From DAISJI01 sp964559835 (GTDB lineage: Bacteria > Acidobacteriota > Terriglobia > Terriglobales > Acidobacteriaceae), in contig CAZLJE010000036.1 of the NCBI GenBank assembly GCA_964559835.1, positions 1 through 49,807 of the forward strand: a stretch of DNA of 49,807 nucleotides, given 5' to 3'. This document shows, piece by piece, positions 34,241 to 42,320 of the stretch. Below the pieces are notes generated by a model. It searched no databases. It saw only the letters and a program-made list of their open reading frames with translations, and was not told the DNA's origin. The position numbers were made by a program, and so were the translations under genes. Position 1 is the stretch's first letter, and every line of letters starts with the position of its first letter.

Positions 34241-34271
34241 AAGTACTGAGTAATAAGTAATAAGTACTGAG
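34241..34271. repeat. AGTACTGAG / AGTAATA tandem repeat
   Basis: AAGTACTGAGTAATAAGTAA followed by TAAGTACTGAG is an iterated 7-10 base word. Its reverse complement contains CTCAGTACTT, the word found at 14600-14626 before the second PTPS gene. Confidence 0.7.
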
Positions 34272-34328
34272 ACCCGCACCGCTAGCGCGGCGCGGATACG
34301 ACTTCTTTCCTTGAAGGAGAAAGCATTC

Positions 34329-34964
34329 ATGAGTGCAGAAGATATGCATGAAGCGGCGAGGTGCCAGCATGTACGCCTCAACGGCAAGCAGTGCAAGGCC
34401 CCGGCGCGGCGGGGCACCGACTACTGTCTGTTTCACGAGAAGGCGCACGCCGCCGAAACGAACCTCACGTTCCCGCCGGTCGAGGATGCGGCCACCGTCC
34501 AGGTCGCGACCGACCAGGTCCTGCAGGCGCTACGCGACGACATGATCGACCTCCGGCGCGCGTCGCTACTGTTCTCCGGGCTGCGGATCGCGCGGGCGAA
34601 CCTAAAGGCGCTTGGCTACGAACTCGGCGACGAGCAACCGATGACGAAGAAGGAACGAGAAGAAGCCGAGGAGGAGAACCGGCCGTCGTTAGCAGAGTAC
34701 CTGATGCAGCAGTTCGACGAGACGGAAGCGGAAGAGGCGCGCGCGAAAGGTGAGCCGGCGCCGGAGCCGTACGACGTGGCGAAGGGGCAGGCGGAGGGAA
34801 AGAGCCTGGAGGAGATGCTCATCGAGCGACTGCAGCTCGTGCCGCCGGAGGAGCCCAAGCCGCGCGAGCCGGAGTGGTGGGAGAAGATGGAGCGGCCGCC
34901 CGCGGCGAAGGACCAGAAGTCTGCCGTCCCTCCGGGACTCGAAAAGGAGGGAGATGCGGCATGA
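34329..34964 (+). CDS. Hypothetical protein with N-terminal Cys/His motif
   Basis: The 211-residue protein has an N-terminal zinc-type motif: Cys-Gln-His, then GKQCKAPARRGTDYCLFHEK (residues 22-41), similar to the CxAPAxxGxxxCxxH signature of phage- and plasmid-borne proteins. The centre is helical (TDQVLQALRDDMIDLRRASL), and the C-terminal half is acidic and Glu-rich. The function is unknown; DNA or RNA binding through the metal motif is plausible. ATG 34329 is preferred since AAGGAGAAAGC precedes it. The last 14 codons are encoded by a dispersed intergenic repeat (34923-34942), so the C-terminus is probably a recent addition. Confidence 0.7.
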   Translation: MSAEDMHEAARCQHVRLNGKQCKAPARRGTDYCLFHEKAHAAETNLTFPPVEDAATVQVATDQVLQALRDDMIDLRRASLLFSGLRIARANLKALGYELGDEQPMTKKEREEAEEENRPSLAEYLMQQFDETEAEEARAKGEPAPEPYDVAKGQAEGKSLEEMLIERLQLVPPEEPKPREPEWWEKMERPPAAKDQKSAVPPGLEKEGDAA

Positions 34965-35114
34965 CCCGGGAGTTACCCTTCGACTTCGCTCAGGGCAGGC
35001 TCGGGCTATGAACTGGCGTCGCTGCGCGACTGAGCAGCGGATGGTACGGCGTAACCGGGGCGGTCGTAGGTGGTAGGTCGTAGGTCGGAGGACACTGCCT
35101 AGTCTTCCGACCTA
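34923..35114. repeat. Cluster of dispersed repeats after the Cys/His gene
   Basis: It contains the inverted counterparts of the 31607-31695 repeat (34923-34942 and 35003-35031) and, at 35063-35114, GGTAGGTCGTAGGTCGGAGG facing CTTCCGACCTACGAC, a hairpin of the GTAGGTCGTAGGT family also seen at 44868-44947. Confidence 0.75.
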
Positions 35115-35168
35115 CGACGCACTCCGCTTTCTGGTGACAGGCGAGACGCCTGTGCTACGGTCGGGCCG

Positions 35169-38100
35169 CTACTCCTTCCACTCCGGCACGCGGCCGGGCG
35201 TCCAAGGAGCGCCGGCGGCTTCCATCTGCTTCTCCAGGTCGCGCAGGTCGACGTCGACGACCTTCCGCAGCTTTGCGAGTTCGCCGGAGAACTCCTCGGC
35301 TGCGATCTTGTAGTTGTCCATGTGCGTCTGCGTCGGCTTCTGGATGGCCGCGCGCTCGCCGCTCATGATGTTCTGCACGCGCTCGTTGATCGACGACGGC
35401 ACGTTCTCGTTACGGCGCGCCAGCACTTCGTCGCCGCGCGTGACGCGGAGGAACTCGATGACCTGCGCATCGAGCTGGTCGGCGGTCTTGGCCAACTGCG
35501 GGTCGGCGGTCGGCGTCTCGTTCAGCGCGCGCTTGATCGCCTTCAGGCGCGTGCGAGTGTCGTTCGCCGTGCTGATCGAGCCGCTCAGGGCGCGGTACAG
35601 CTTCGAGACCTTCTGCTGGAAGTCGGCCAATGCCTGACGGTCCTCGGGACGCACCGGCGACGCGGTGTCCGCCATGACGTTGAACACCTCGGGCTGGCCA
35701 ACCTCGGTCACAGCGCCGTCAGCCTTGGTGAACAGCTTGATCGAGTACTTGCCGGGCATCACCAACGGCCCACCGGACTGCGGACGGAACTCGGCGAACG
35801 GATCGTCTTCGCCGCTCTCGGCGCGCTCCGGCGGAAGGGACGGCGCGGGATAACGCAGGTCCCACGCGATCCGGTGGAACCCCGGCGAGTTGTCGGCGTT
35901 GATACGGCGGATGGGCTGGTTCTGCGCGTCGTACACCACCGCGAAGACCGATGGCGGCTCTTCCTCGGCTTCGGCGCGGAACTGCTCCGGAGTGGGATAG
36001 GGGATTGGCTGGTTCTGTCGCGCCAGCGCGCGCTCCTGGTCCTGGCGCCTCTCCTTCTTCGACTTGAGCTTGTCCTTCAAGTAGTAGGTGAAGACAGCGC
36101 CGTAGGGAGGATTATCGGCCGTGTAGTAGCTCTCGCCGAGGTGCGCCTTGCCGCGGCCGCCCATCGGACGCGATTGCACGTACATGATCGTGTCCTTAAC
36201 CGGGAAGGTAAGGGCCTTCTCAGCCAGGCCCTTCTCGGAGAGGAGGCGGAGGGGCGTGAGGTCGTCGAGGATGTAGATGCCGCGGCCAAACGTGGCGGCG
36301 ATCAGGTCGCCCTCGCGCGGATGGACCACCAGGTCGCGCACCGGGATGGTGGGGAAGTTGCCTTTGAGCTGCACCCACTTCTTACCCGCGTCGACGGAGA
36401 ACCACAGCCCGAACTCCGTGCCTGCGAACAGCAGGTTGGAGTTGACGGTGTCTTCCGCAATCGCGAGCACAGGTCCAGTTTCCGGCAGGTTCGCCGCGAT
36501 CGACGTCCAACTCTTGCCGGCGTCGGTCGAGCGGAGCAGGTAGGGCTTGAAGTCGCCGTTCTTATGGTTGTCGAACGACGCGTACACGACATTGGCCGTG
36601 TTCGGCGACGCGACCAGGCGCGATACGTACGTCTGCTCGGGAATGCCGGGGAACTTGTCGTACTTGGTCCAGCGCTGCCCGCCGTCTTCGGTGACCTGGA
36701 TCAGGCCGTCGTCCGTGCCGGCGTAGATCACGCCTTCCTTCTTCGGCGACTCGGCGAGGGCGACGATGTTTCCGTAGAACGATGTGCTCTCGTTCTTGCC
36801 GATCGCGTCGGCGCTCCAGATCTTGCCCATGACCGGCAGCTTGTTGCGGTCGAGCTGACGCGTCAGGTCCTGGCTGACGGGCTTCCAGGTATCACCGCGG
36901 TCGTCGGACCGGTAGAGTCGCTGCGATGCGAAGTACAGCCGCGTGTGCGAATGGGGGCTGATGATGATCGGAGAATCCCAGTTCCAGCGATTCGGCGACT
37001 CGTTCTTCGCTTCCTGCGGTTGGATGCCGACGCTCTCGCCCGTCCGCCGGTCGAAGCGCACGATGTCTCCGTACTGCAACTCGGCATAGATGGTGTTGGG
37101 ATCTTCGGGATCGACCTGCGAGCGGAAGCCGTCGCCACCGTGGGTCTGGAACCAGTCGGAGTTCACGATGCCGCTGACGCTGCGCGTGCGTGACGGGCCG
37201 CCCCAGGAGGAATTGTCCTGCGTACCACCGTAGACGTTATAGAAGGGCTTGGCGAAGTCGTAGGTCACGTCGTAGAACTGGCCGAGCGGCAGATTGCCCT
37301 TGAAGTTCCAGGTGGCGCCTTTGTCGTAGGAGTCGTAGATTCCGCCGTCGCAGCCGACGATGTAGAAGTTCGTATCGTTCGGATCGACCCAGATGACGTG
37401 ATTGTCGACGTGCTTGCTGCGTTCGCCCAAGGGCCGGAAAGTCCGCCCACCGTCGTTCGAGACCTGGAAGATCACATTCGGCATGTAGACGCGCTCGGCG
37501 TTCTTGGGATCGACGGAGATCTGGCCGTAATACATGCCCTGAGCGACGCTATTGCTGCGTCGTTCCCAGGTGGCGCCGTGGTCGGTGGAGCGATAGATGC
37601 CCGATTTTTGGTTAGCGGCTTCGATGGTGGCGTAGAGCATGGAAGAGTCGCCGGGAGCGATGGCGAGGCCGATGCGACCCATATCATCGGTGGGCAGGCC
37701 GGAGCGGAGCTTGGTCCAGGTATCGCCGGCGTCGTTGGACTTGTAGATCGCGGATTCGGGACCGCCGCTGATGTAGGTGAAGACGTGACGGCGGCGCTGC
37801 CAGGTGGCGGCGTAGAGGGTGTCGGGATTGTCGGGATCGATGACGATGTCGGTGACGCCGGTGTTTTCGGTGACGTTGGGCAGGACGTTCTTCCAACTCT
37901 TGCCGCCGTCGGTGGTCTTGAAGAGACCGCGGTCGCCGCCGGAGCTCCAGAGCGGGCCTTGCGCTGCAACATACACGACGCGGCTGTCGCGTGGGTCAAT
38001 GGCGATCTTCCCGATGTGTTCGGACTTTTTCAAGCCCAGGTTCTTCCAGGTCTTGCCGCCGTCTTCGGACTTGTAGACGCCGTCGCCCCAGGAGACGGAG

Positions 38101-38582
38101 CGCTGCGCATTATTCTCGCCGGTGCCGACCCAGACGATGGAGGGATTCTTGGGATCTAGCACGACGTTGGCGATGGAATAGGAAGCTTCACCGTCGAAGA
38201 CCGGCGTCCAGGTTGTGCCCGCGTTGATCGTCTTCCAGAGACCACCCGATGCAGCGGCGGCGTAATACTCGGCGCGGTTCTTGGGATTGACGGCGAAAGC
38301 GACGACGCGTCCGCTGATGACCGCGGGCCCGACCAGGCGCATACGCAGGCCGTTGAAGGTCGGAGTGGACATCGGGTCACGCGGACGGCGTGCCTCGGCA
38401 GCGTCGCCTTGCGCGTCCGGCTTCTTGTTTTCGCCAGCAGCAGGCGTCGCGTCGTCCTTCCTGGGTTCCGGTTTTGAGGGCGCTGCTTGCGCATTGGTCT
38501 TGGGCTTCGCCGATAGTTTGGTCTGCGCGGCGGCGGAAGCAAGCAAGGACAGGATGGCGACAGCCGTAATGGCGATGCGCAT
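35169..38582 (-). CDS. Large secreted BNR/sortilin (VPS10)-type beta-propeller protein
   Basis: The 1137-residue protein begins with a signal peptide (MRIAITAVAILSLLASAAAQ) and a Lys/Pro/Asp-rich linker to about residue 70. From there to about residue 780, Asp-box/BNR repeats (YKSEDGGKTWKNLG, FKTTDGGKSWKNVL, YRSTDHGATWERR, YRSDDRGDTWKPV, LRSTDAGKSWTSI) build two seven-to-ten-bladed propellers, as in VPS10/sortilin and YCF48-like proteins. The last 350 residues have a beta-domain (NQPIRRINADNSPGFHRIAW) and a helical end. Acidobacteriota carry many such proteins, often annotated as glycosyl hydrolases; no catalytic residues are evident. It probably binds or degrades extracellular substrates. 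A 623-codon antisense frame over it is an artefact. Confidence 0.9.
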   Translation of the reverse strand: MRIAITAVAILSLLASAAAQTKLSAKPKTNAQAAPSKPEPRKDDATPAAGENKKPDAQGDAAEARRPRDPMSTPTFNGLRMRLVGPAVISGRVVAFAVNPKNRAEYYAAAASGGLWKTINAGTTWTPVFDGEASYSIANVVLDPKNPSIVWVGTGENNAQRSVSWGDGVYKSEDGGKTWKNLGLKKSEHIGKIAIDPRDSRVVYVAAQGPLWSSGGDRGLFKTTDGGKSWKNVLPNVTENTGVTDIVIDPDNPDTLYAATWQRRRHVFTYISGGPESAIYKSNDAGDTWTKLRSGLPTDDMGRIGLAIAPGDSSMLYATIEAANQKSGIYRSTDHGATWERRSNSVAQGMYYGQISVDPKNAERVYMPNVIFQVSNDGGRTFRPLGERSKHVDNHVIWVDPNDTNFYIVGCDGGIYDSYDKGATWNFKGNLPLGQFYDVTYDFAKPFYNVYGGTQDNSSWGGPSRTRSVSGIVNSDWFQTHGGDGFRSQVDPEDPNTIYAELQYGDIVRFDRRTGESVGIQPQEAKNESPNRWNWDSPIIISPHSHTRLYFASQRLYRSDDRGDTWKPVSQDLTRQLDRNKLPVMGKIWSADAIGKNESTSFYGNIVALAESPKKEGVIYAGTDDGLIQVTEDGGQRWTKYDKFPGIPEQTYVSRLVASPNTANVVYASFDNHKNGDFKPYLLRSTDAGKSWTSIAANLPETGPVLAIAEDTVNSNLLFAGTEFGLWFSVDAGKKWVQLKGNFPTIPVRDLVVHPREGDLIAATFGRGIYILDDLTPLRLLSEKGLAEKALTFPVKDTIMYVQSRPMGGRGKAHLGESYYTADNPPYGAVFTYYLKDKLKSKKERRQDQERALARQNQPIPYPTPEQFRAEAEEEPPSVFAVVYDAQNQPIRRINADNSPGFHRIAWDLRYPAPSLPPERAESGEDDPFAEFRPQSGGPLVMPGKYSIKLFTKADGAVTEVGQPEVFNVMADTASPVRPEDRQALADFQQKVSKLYRALSGSISTANDTRTRLKAIKRALNETPTADPQLAKTADQLDAQVIEFLRVTRGDEVLARRNENVPSSINERVQNIMSGERAAIQKPTQTHMDNYKIAAEEFSGELAKLRKVVDVDLRDLEKQMEAAGAPWTPGRVPEWKE

Positions 38583-38640
38583 GGTTCAACTCCAGGGCTG
38601 GATTTGAGAAAAGAAGGGGAAGTATAAACAGTTTTTGATC

Positions 38641-38664
38641 GAGTGATTTGGTGATTTATTGATT
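38641..38664. repeat. GGTGATTT 8-bp tandem repeat
   Basis: GAGTGATTTGGTGATTTATT and the next bases are an imperfect 8-base tandem. It lies between the small membrane-protein gene and the large BNR gene. Confidence 0.65.
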
Positions 38665-38668
38665 TTCT

Positions 38669-38836
38669 TCAGTGGGTCTGCGATATGAGGAGGAAGAAGA
38701 AACCGACTGACATGGCGGCGATCAATAGCAGAGCGCCGATCCAGATGAATACAAACATGCGCTCCTGATTGGGACGAGGCGTGGTGATGCCGATCGTGTA
38801 GTGCAAGTAGCGTACGACCGAGGCCAGAAAGCGCAT
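38669..38836 (-). CDS. Very small single-helix membrane protein
   Basis: This 55-codon gene starts MRFLASVVRYLHYTIGIT and has one long hydrophobic segment (residues 28-51: FVFIWIGALLLIAAMSVGFF and on), with a charged turn RPNQERM before it. The layout is N-terminal amphipathic helix plus one transmembrane helix, as in small regulatory or complex-stabilising membrane proteins. Helical hydrophobic patterning and lack of internal stops in a conserved-looking frame support it. The function is unknown. The 8-bp tandem repeat lies just after the stop. Confidence 0.5.
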   Translation of the reverse strand: MRFLASVVRYLHYTIGITTPRPNQERMFVFIWIGALLLIAAMSVGFFFLLISQTH

Positions 38837-38871
38837 GAGCTAGTAGACGCGATAATGCGCGTCAGCGACGG

Positions 38872-39108
38872 CTAAATTGCGCCGCAACGTTGCTCGATAT
38901 TGCGGAGCTGGCGGCGTCTCTGTTCCGCCTGTTTGCTGTGGTTGCCGTGCCGCTGGATGGCGCGTTGCAAGTTGAGTTCGGCCTGGCCCACCCTCTGCGA
39001 GCAGTTGTTGTATTTACGGTGCCGCTGCGCTTCGGCCGACGGCGCCGCAATCAGAATGGCGACCAGCACCGCCGCAGCTAACGCCAACTTCGCCAAACGT
39101 AACGGCAT
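38872..39108 (-). CDS. Small exported helical protein with two cysteines
   Basis: ATG 39108 gives 78 residues: a signal peptide (MPLRLAKLALAAAVLVAILI, then AAPSAEA as cleavage site) and a mature part of about 51 residues, strongly basic and helical (RVGQAELNLQRAIQRHG, QAEQRRRQLRNIEQRC), with Cys residues near its two ends that may form a disulfide. GGAGG precedes the ATG at a short distance. No family is recognised. It is probably a small periplasmic protein. Confidence 0.6.
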   Translation of the reverse strand: MPLRLAKLALAAAVLVAILIAAPSAEAQRHRKYNNCSQRVGQAELNLQRAIQRHGNHSKQAEQRRRQLRNIEQRCGAI

Positions 39109-39242
39109 AGAGCCTCCACGCGTCCAGAGAGAGCATATATCGGACATCTGTGATTTGTAATTTGAAAAGTAGGTTGGAGTGCCCGGCAAACGAAGCAACA
39201 ATTGCCCATTACAAATTGCCGATCACAAATTATCTTTGAGTG

Positions 39243-39764
39243 ATGCCCCGCAAGAAGCAGGTCCACGGACACGTCGCGCACAAACATCCGCTGATGAAAG
39301 CGGCAATGAAGAAACACCCGTCTCTGCGGAAGAACTTCTGCTTCGGGTGCGGCAAAGATAATCCCGAGGGCATGCGGCTACGCTTCCACCACGATGAAGC
39401 GACGGACAAGTTCGTTGCGCACTTCCGCCTGGGAAGGCGGTTCACCGGGCCGCCGCGCCACGCACACGGCGGGATCATCGCGGCCATCCTCGACGAGGCG
39501 ATGTCGAAGCCGTCGAAGCCGCTGGGCGTGATGGCGCCGACCATCGAGCTGACCGTGAAGTATCTGCGTCCGGTGCCGCTTGGGCAGAAGCTGACGGCAC
39601 TGGGTTGGCAGGTCCGAAAAGAAGGGCGCGAGCACTATCGCGAGGCGGAAATTCGGAATGAGGCTGGGGATGTGCTGTCGTCCGGGAAGGGAAAGTTCCT
39701 CGAGATACACGCCGAGGGGATGATGGCGAAGTTTCTTAAAGGAAGAAGTAAGAAGTCAGAATGA
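39243..39764 (+). CDS. PaaI/4HBT-type hotdog-fold thioesterase
   Basis: The 173-residue protein has a basic N-terminal stretch with a FCFGCGKDNPEGMRLRF motif, then the hotdog core GPPRHAHGGIIAAILDEAMS, in which the HGG and the helix residues Asp/Glu are the usual active-site elements, followed by TIELTVKYLRPVPLGQKLTALG. It should hydrolyse an acyl-CoA or acyl-ACP thioester. The substrate is unknown. ATG 39243 is used; a GTG one codon before is the alternative. The last five codons lie inside the left arm of a long inverted repeat that separates it from the convergent TIGR03118 gene. Confidence 0.88.
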   Translation: MPRKKQVHGHVAHKHPLMKAAMKKHPSLRKNFCFGCGKDNPEGMRLRFHHDEATDKFVAHFRLGRRFTGPPRHAHGGIIAAILDEAMSKPSKPLGVMAPTIELTVKYLRPVPLGQKLTALGWQVRKEGREHYREAEIRNEAGDVLSSGKGKFLEIHAEGMMAKFLKGRSKKSE

Positions 39765-39871
39765 AGAAGTGCAATTGGTGATTTAGTGATTTGTGATTGG
39801 TGATTTGCGTGTCGGCTGTTTCAATCACAAATCACAAATCACTAAATCACACTTCTTCATTCTGACTTCTT
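39750..39871. repeat. Long inverted repeat between convergent genes
   Basis: AAGAAGTCAGAATGAAGAAG plus two more bases (39750-39771) is perfectly complementary to 39850-39871. Inside it, GGTGATTT/AAATCAC words (39776-39849) extend the pairing. The thioesterase stop codon lies in the left arm. It may act as a bidirectional terminator. Confidence 0.8.
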
Positions 39872-39887
39872 CATTCTGACTTCCTGT

Positions 39888-40976
39888 TCAGTCGTCATTC
39901 CCATCATCGGGACGAGCGACTAATTTGCCGAAGAGCCCGTGCTGCTCGTCGTCGGGTCCGGCGGTGAAGAACAGTTCTGTCGGAAGGCCGTTGGATCCAC
40001 CAGCCCCGAAGGCGAGAGCCCAAAGACCGTCGATGACCAGGGGCCCGCGGGCGCCGTGGAGGAATCCTAGGAACTCACCAGAGTTGCGGTCATAGGCGAC
40101 GATCTGCCCGCTGCCGAAATTGCCGACGAGGAGCGCGCCACTGAATTCGCCGAACCCGGTGGGGGGTGCGATTGCCATGCCCCAGGGCGCATTGAGCCAG
40201 GGGCCGTGCTGGAAGTGTCGCAGCAGAGTGCCGTCAGCACTGAATTCATCGACGAATCCGAGACCTTTGCCATGCTGTTCGTCGGGCAGAATACCGACTT
40301 TGGCGTAGGTGATGAACAGGCTGGCGCCAAGCGCTTGCACGTTAAACGGTGCGTAACCGGGAGGTAGTGACGCGTCAGCAAAAGTGACGCTCGTGACAGG
40401 CTGCCAGTTGGAGTCGAAGACGTCGACCTTGCCCGCCTTGAAATTGGCGGCGTAAAGGCGCGTCGTTGTCCCCACGGTAAGGATGGCCAACCCCTTGTAA
40501 ATGGCGGAGGCGGAGTTATCGACGCCGATGATGGAATTGGCCGCGTCGACGGCGGGATTCCAGCCGGAGATAGTGCCGTCTTCCGTGGCGAAGATGAAGC
40601 GCGAAGGGCCGCTCTTCAGGACTCCGTTCACCATCTTGCTCACCGTGAATCCGGCGCCGGTGGTGTTTGCGACTTGACCCGTGGGAGTCGCGGGATCGGT
40701 GTCGCCTGGCGGCGTTGCTATCGTCACCTGGATCGAGGTGACCTTCACTCCGGCGCTGTTGTAAAGCGTGGCTTTGCCGGTGCCGTTATCGCTGACCCAC
40801 CAAGGGCTCGTACTGGTGCGCGACATGCCCCAGGCATTCTGCAGGACTGGATCGGTGTGCGCCGCCAACCCGGCGACATCGGAAACGAGGTTTGTCTGAA
40901 TGTAGTGCTGTCCCCAGGCGGCGGGAACCAGCGCGACCGTGAGTAGGAAGCTTGCGATGGAGCGGAATCGATACAT
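39888..40976 (-). CDS. TIGR03118-type secreted protein
   Basis: The 362-residue protein starts with a signal peptide (MYRFRSIASFLLTVALVPAAWG) and continues in the TIGR03118 pattern: YIQTNLVSDVAGLAAHTDP, LQNAWGMSRTSTSPWWVSDN, FIFATEDGTISGWNPAVD, KGLAILTVG, LYAANFKAGKVDVFDSNWQP and LFFTAGPDDEQHGLFGKL. The repeats suggest a beta-propeller exposed outside the cell. The function of the family is unknown. The start at 40976 has CAGGAGGGGCG before it; the frame is open further upstream but lacks a signal peptide there. It is divergent from pdxS. Confidence 0.9.
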   Translation of the reverse strand: MYRFRSIASFLLTVALVPAAWGQHYIQTNLVSDVAGLAAHTDPVLQNAWGMSRTSTSPWWVSDNGTGKATLYNSAGVKVTSIQVTIATPPGDTDPATPTGQVANTTGAGFTVSKMVNGVLKSGPSRFIFATEDGTISGWNPAVDAANSIIGVDNSASAIYKGLAILTVGTTTRLYAANFKAGKVDVFDSNWQPVTSVTFADASLPPGYAPFNVQALGASLFITYAKVGILPDEQHGKGLGFVDEFSADGTLLRHFQHGPWLNAPWGMAIAPPTGFGEFSGALLVGNFGSGQIVAYDRNSGEFLGFLHGARGPLVIDGLWALAFGAGGSNGLPTELFFTAGPDDEQHGLFGKLVARPDDGNDD

Positions 40977-41137
40977 ACGCCCCTCCTGTTCAACGAACGG
41001 AGGGGCCTGAGCGGCAGAAGTTACGGCGGTCCGACTGAGATTCATCGCGCAGAAAGGATTGGAACGATGCGTAGAGTGTAAAATAGAGTGTTCCGGAATC
41101 AGTGCGAACCGCATTCCAGGCGGGAGAAGGGAAGTTT

Positions 41138-42094
41138 ATGTCCAGCAACAACGGTGGTACGGGCCTGCGGCTGAAGACCGGCTTGGCCGAAATGCTCAAG
41201 GGCGGCGTGATCATGGACGTGATGAGCGCGGCGCAGGCGGAAGTGGCGGAGAAGTCCGGCGCGGTAGCGGTCATGGCGCTCGAGCGCGTGCCGGCGATGA
41301 TCCGCGCCACCGGCGGAGTGGCCCGCATGGCGAACCCAAAGCTCATCCGCGAGATCATGGACGCGGTCTCGATCCCGGTGATGGCGAAGGTGCGTATCGG
41401 GCACTTCGCCGAGGCGCAAGTACTGCAGGAACTGGGCGTCGATTACATCGACGAGTCGGAAGTGCTGACGCCTGCTGACGAGTCGCACCACGTTGACAAG
41501 CACGCGTTCAACGTTCCGTTCGTATGCGGCGCACGGAACCTGGGCGAGGCGTTGCGACGGATCGCCGAGGGCGCAGCGATGATCCGCACCAAGGGAGAGG
41601 CCGGCACTGGAGACGTCGTGCACGCGGTGAAGCACATGCGCCAGATCGTGAGCGAGATGAAGGCGCTGACGGTCATGAGTTCCGAAGAGTTGTACGCCGC
41701 GGCGAAGAACCACCAGGCGCCGTATGAACTGGTCGCGATGGTGGCGAAGAACGGCAAGCTGCCGGTACCGAACTTCTCGGCGGGCGGCATTGCCACGCCG
41801 GCGGACGCGGCATTGATGATGCAGTTGGGCGCCGAGGCGGTATTCGTTGGGTCTGGCATCTTCATGAAGGACGGAACCACGCCGCTGGAGGTCGGGTCGG
41901 AGAACGGGAAGTACAAGAACCCGAAAGAGCGCGAGGATGCCGAGTCGCGCGCGAAGGCGATCGTGATCGCGACCACGCACTACAACGATCCGAAGGTCGT
42001 GCTCGAGGCCAGCACGCAGGTGAAGAGCGCAATGAAAGGCCTGGCGGTGGCGGCGATCGCGGAAGGGGATATGCTGCAGACACGCGGCTGGTGA
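41138..42094 (+). CDS. pdxS: Pyridoxal 5'-phosphate synthase lyase subunit
   Basis: PdxS forms PLP from ribose 5-phosphate, glyceraldehyde 3-phosphate and ammonia supplied by PdxT. The 318-residue (beta/alpha)8 barrel carries the Schiff-base Lys in VMAKVRIGHFAEA, IDESEVLTPADE, the second Lys in MIRTKGEAGTGDV, and the phosphate site FSAGGIATPADAALMMQLGA and VFVGSGIF. The start at 41138 gives MSSNNGGTGLRLKTGLAEM; an in-frame codon 12 positions before is not family-like. The glutaminase partner pdxT lies 2.9 kb downstream on the same strand, separated by a minus-strand pair and a short plus-strand gene. A terminator follows pdxS. Confidence 0.97.
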   Translation: MSSNNGGTGLRLKTGLAEMLKGGVIMDVMSAAQAEVAEKSGAVAVMALERVPAMIRATGGVARMANPKLIREIMDAVSIPVMAKVRIGHFAEAQVLQELGVDYIDESEVLTPADESHHVDKHAFNVPFVCGARNLGEALRRIAEGAAMIRTKGEAGTGDVVHAVKHMRQIVSEMKALTVMSSEELYAAAKNHQAPYELVAMVAKNGKLPVPNFSAGGIATPADAALMMQLGAEAVFVGSGIFMKDGTTPLEVGSENGKYKNPKEREDAESRAKAIVIATTHYNDPKVVLEASTQVKSAMKGLAVAAIAEGDMLQTRGW

Positions 42095-42096
42095 AA

Positions 42097-42131
42097 ATTG
42101 GTGATTGGGTGAGTTGGTGATTTGGTGATTG
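42097..42131. repeat. TTGGTGAT 8-bp tandem repeat after pdxS
   Basis: TTGGTGAT-TGGGTGAG-TTGGTGAT-TTGGTGAT are four adjacent copies, three of them identical. It is the same family as 38641 and, in reverse, the P-ATPase linkers. Confidence 0.8.
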
Positions 42132-42132
42132 A

Positions 42133-42157
42133 AGCCCCGAGTCTTCGGGGCTTTATT
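42133..42157 (+). terminator. Rho-independent terminator of pdxS
   Basis: AGCCCCGA (42133-42140) pairs with TCGGGGCT (42145-42152) over a 4-base loop, followed by TTATT. Confidence 0.85.
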
Positions 42158-42320
42158 CATGGTTTGGGCAGGACGTAGCCAGCGGCGATTTCGCAACTGT
42201 GGAATACAGCGACGCACTCGGCGCCGTACGATGGATTGATTTCAACCACCAGCAAATCGCGCTCCTTTGTCTCATCAAGTAGCCGTTTTGAAGATCCGGC
42301 ACTTGAGGCAGCGCGCTCAT
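42157..42320 (-). pseudogene. Small gene after larA-like, probably frameshifted
   Basis: ATG 42320 overlaps the stop of the larA-like gene (ATGA). It begins MSALPQVPDLQNGYL; one base later the next frame continues with DETKERDLLVVEINPSYG and AECVAVFHSCEIAAGYVLP to a TGA at 42157. Joined with one base added, the product would have 54 residues and look like a natural small protein. Without the shift neither frame looks natural. No family is recognised. Confidence 0.35.

Larger units (their letters stand above)
33992..34328. other. Gap between the RAYT unit and the Cys/His protein gene
   Basis: There is no firm gene. It holds a weak 41-codon frame (34085-34210) and an AGTACT-type repeat at 34241-34271. 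The AT-rich first part resembles the accessory island rather than the core genome. Confidence 0.5.

Noticed and set aside
35322..37193. 623-codon open frame antisense to the BNR-repeat gene
   Set aside because: Its sequence is low-complexity Arg/Val/Leu/Asp-rich without recognisable motifs, while the opposite strand has a signal peptide and repeated Asp-boxes.
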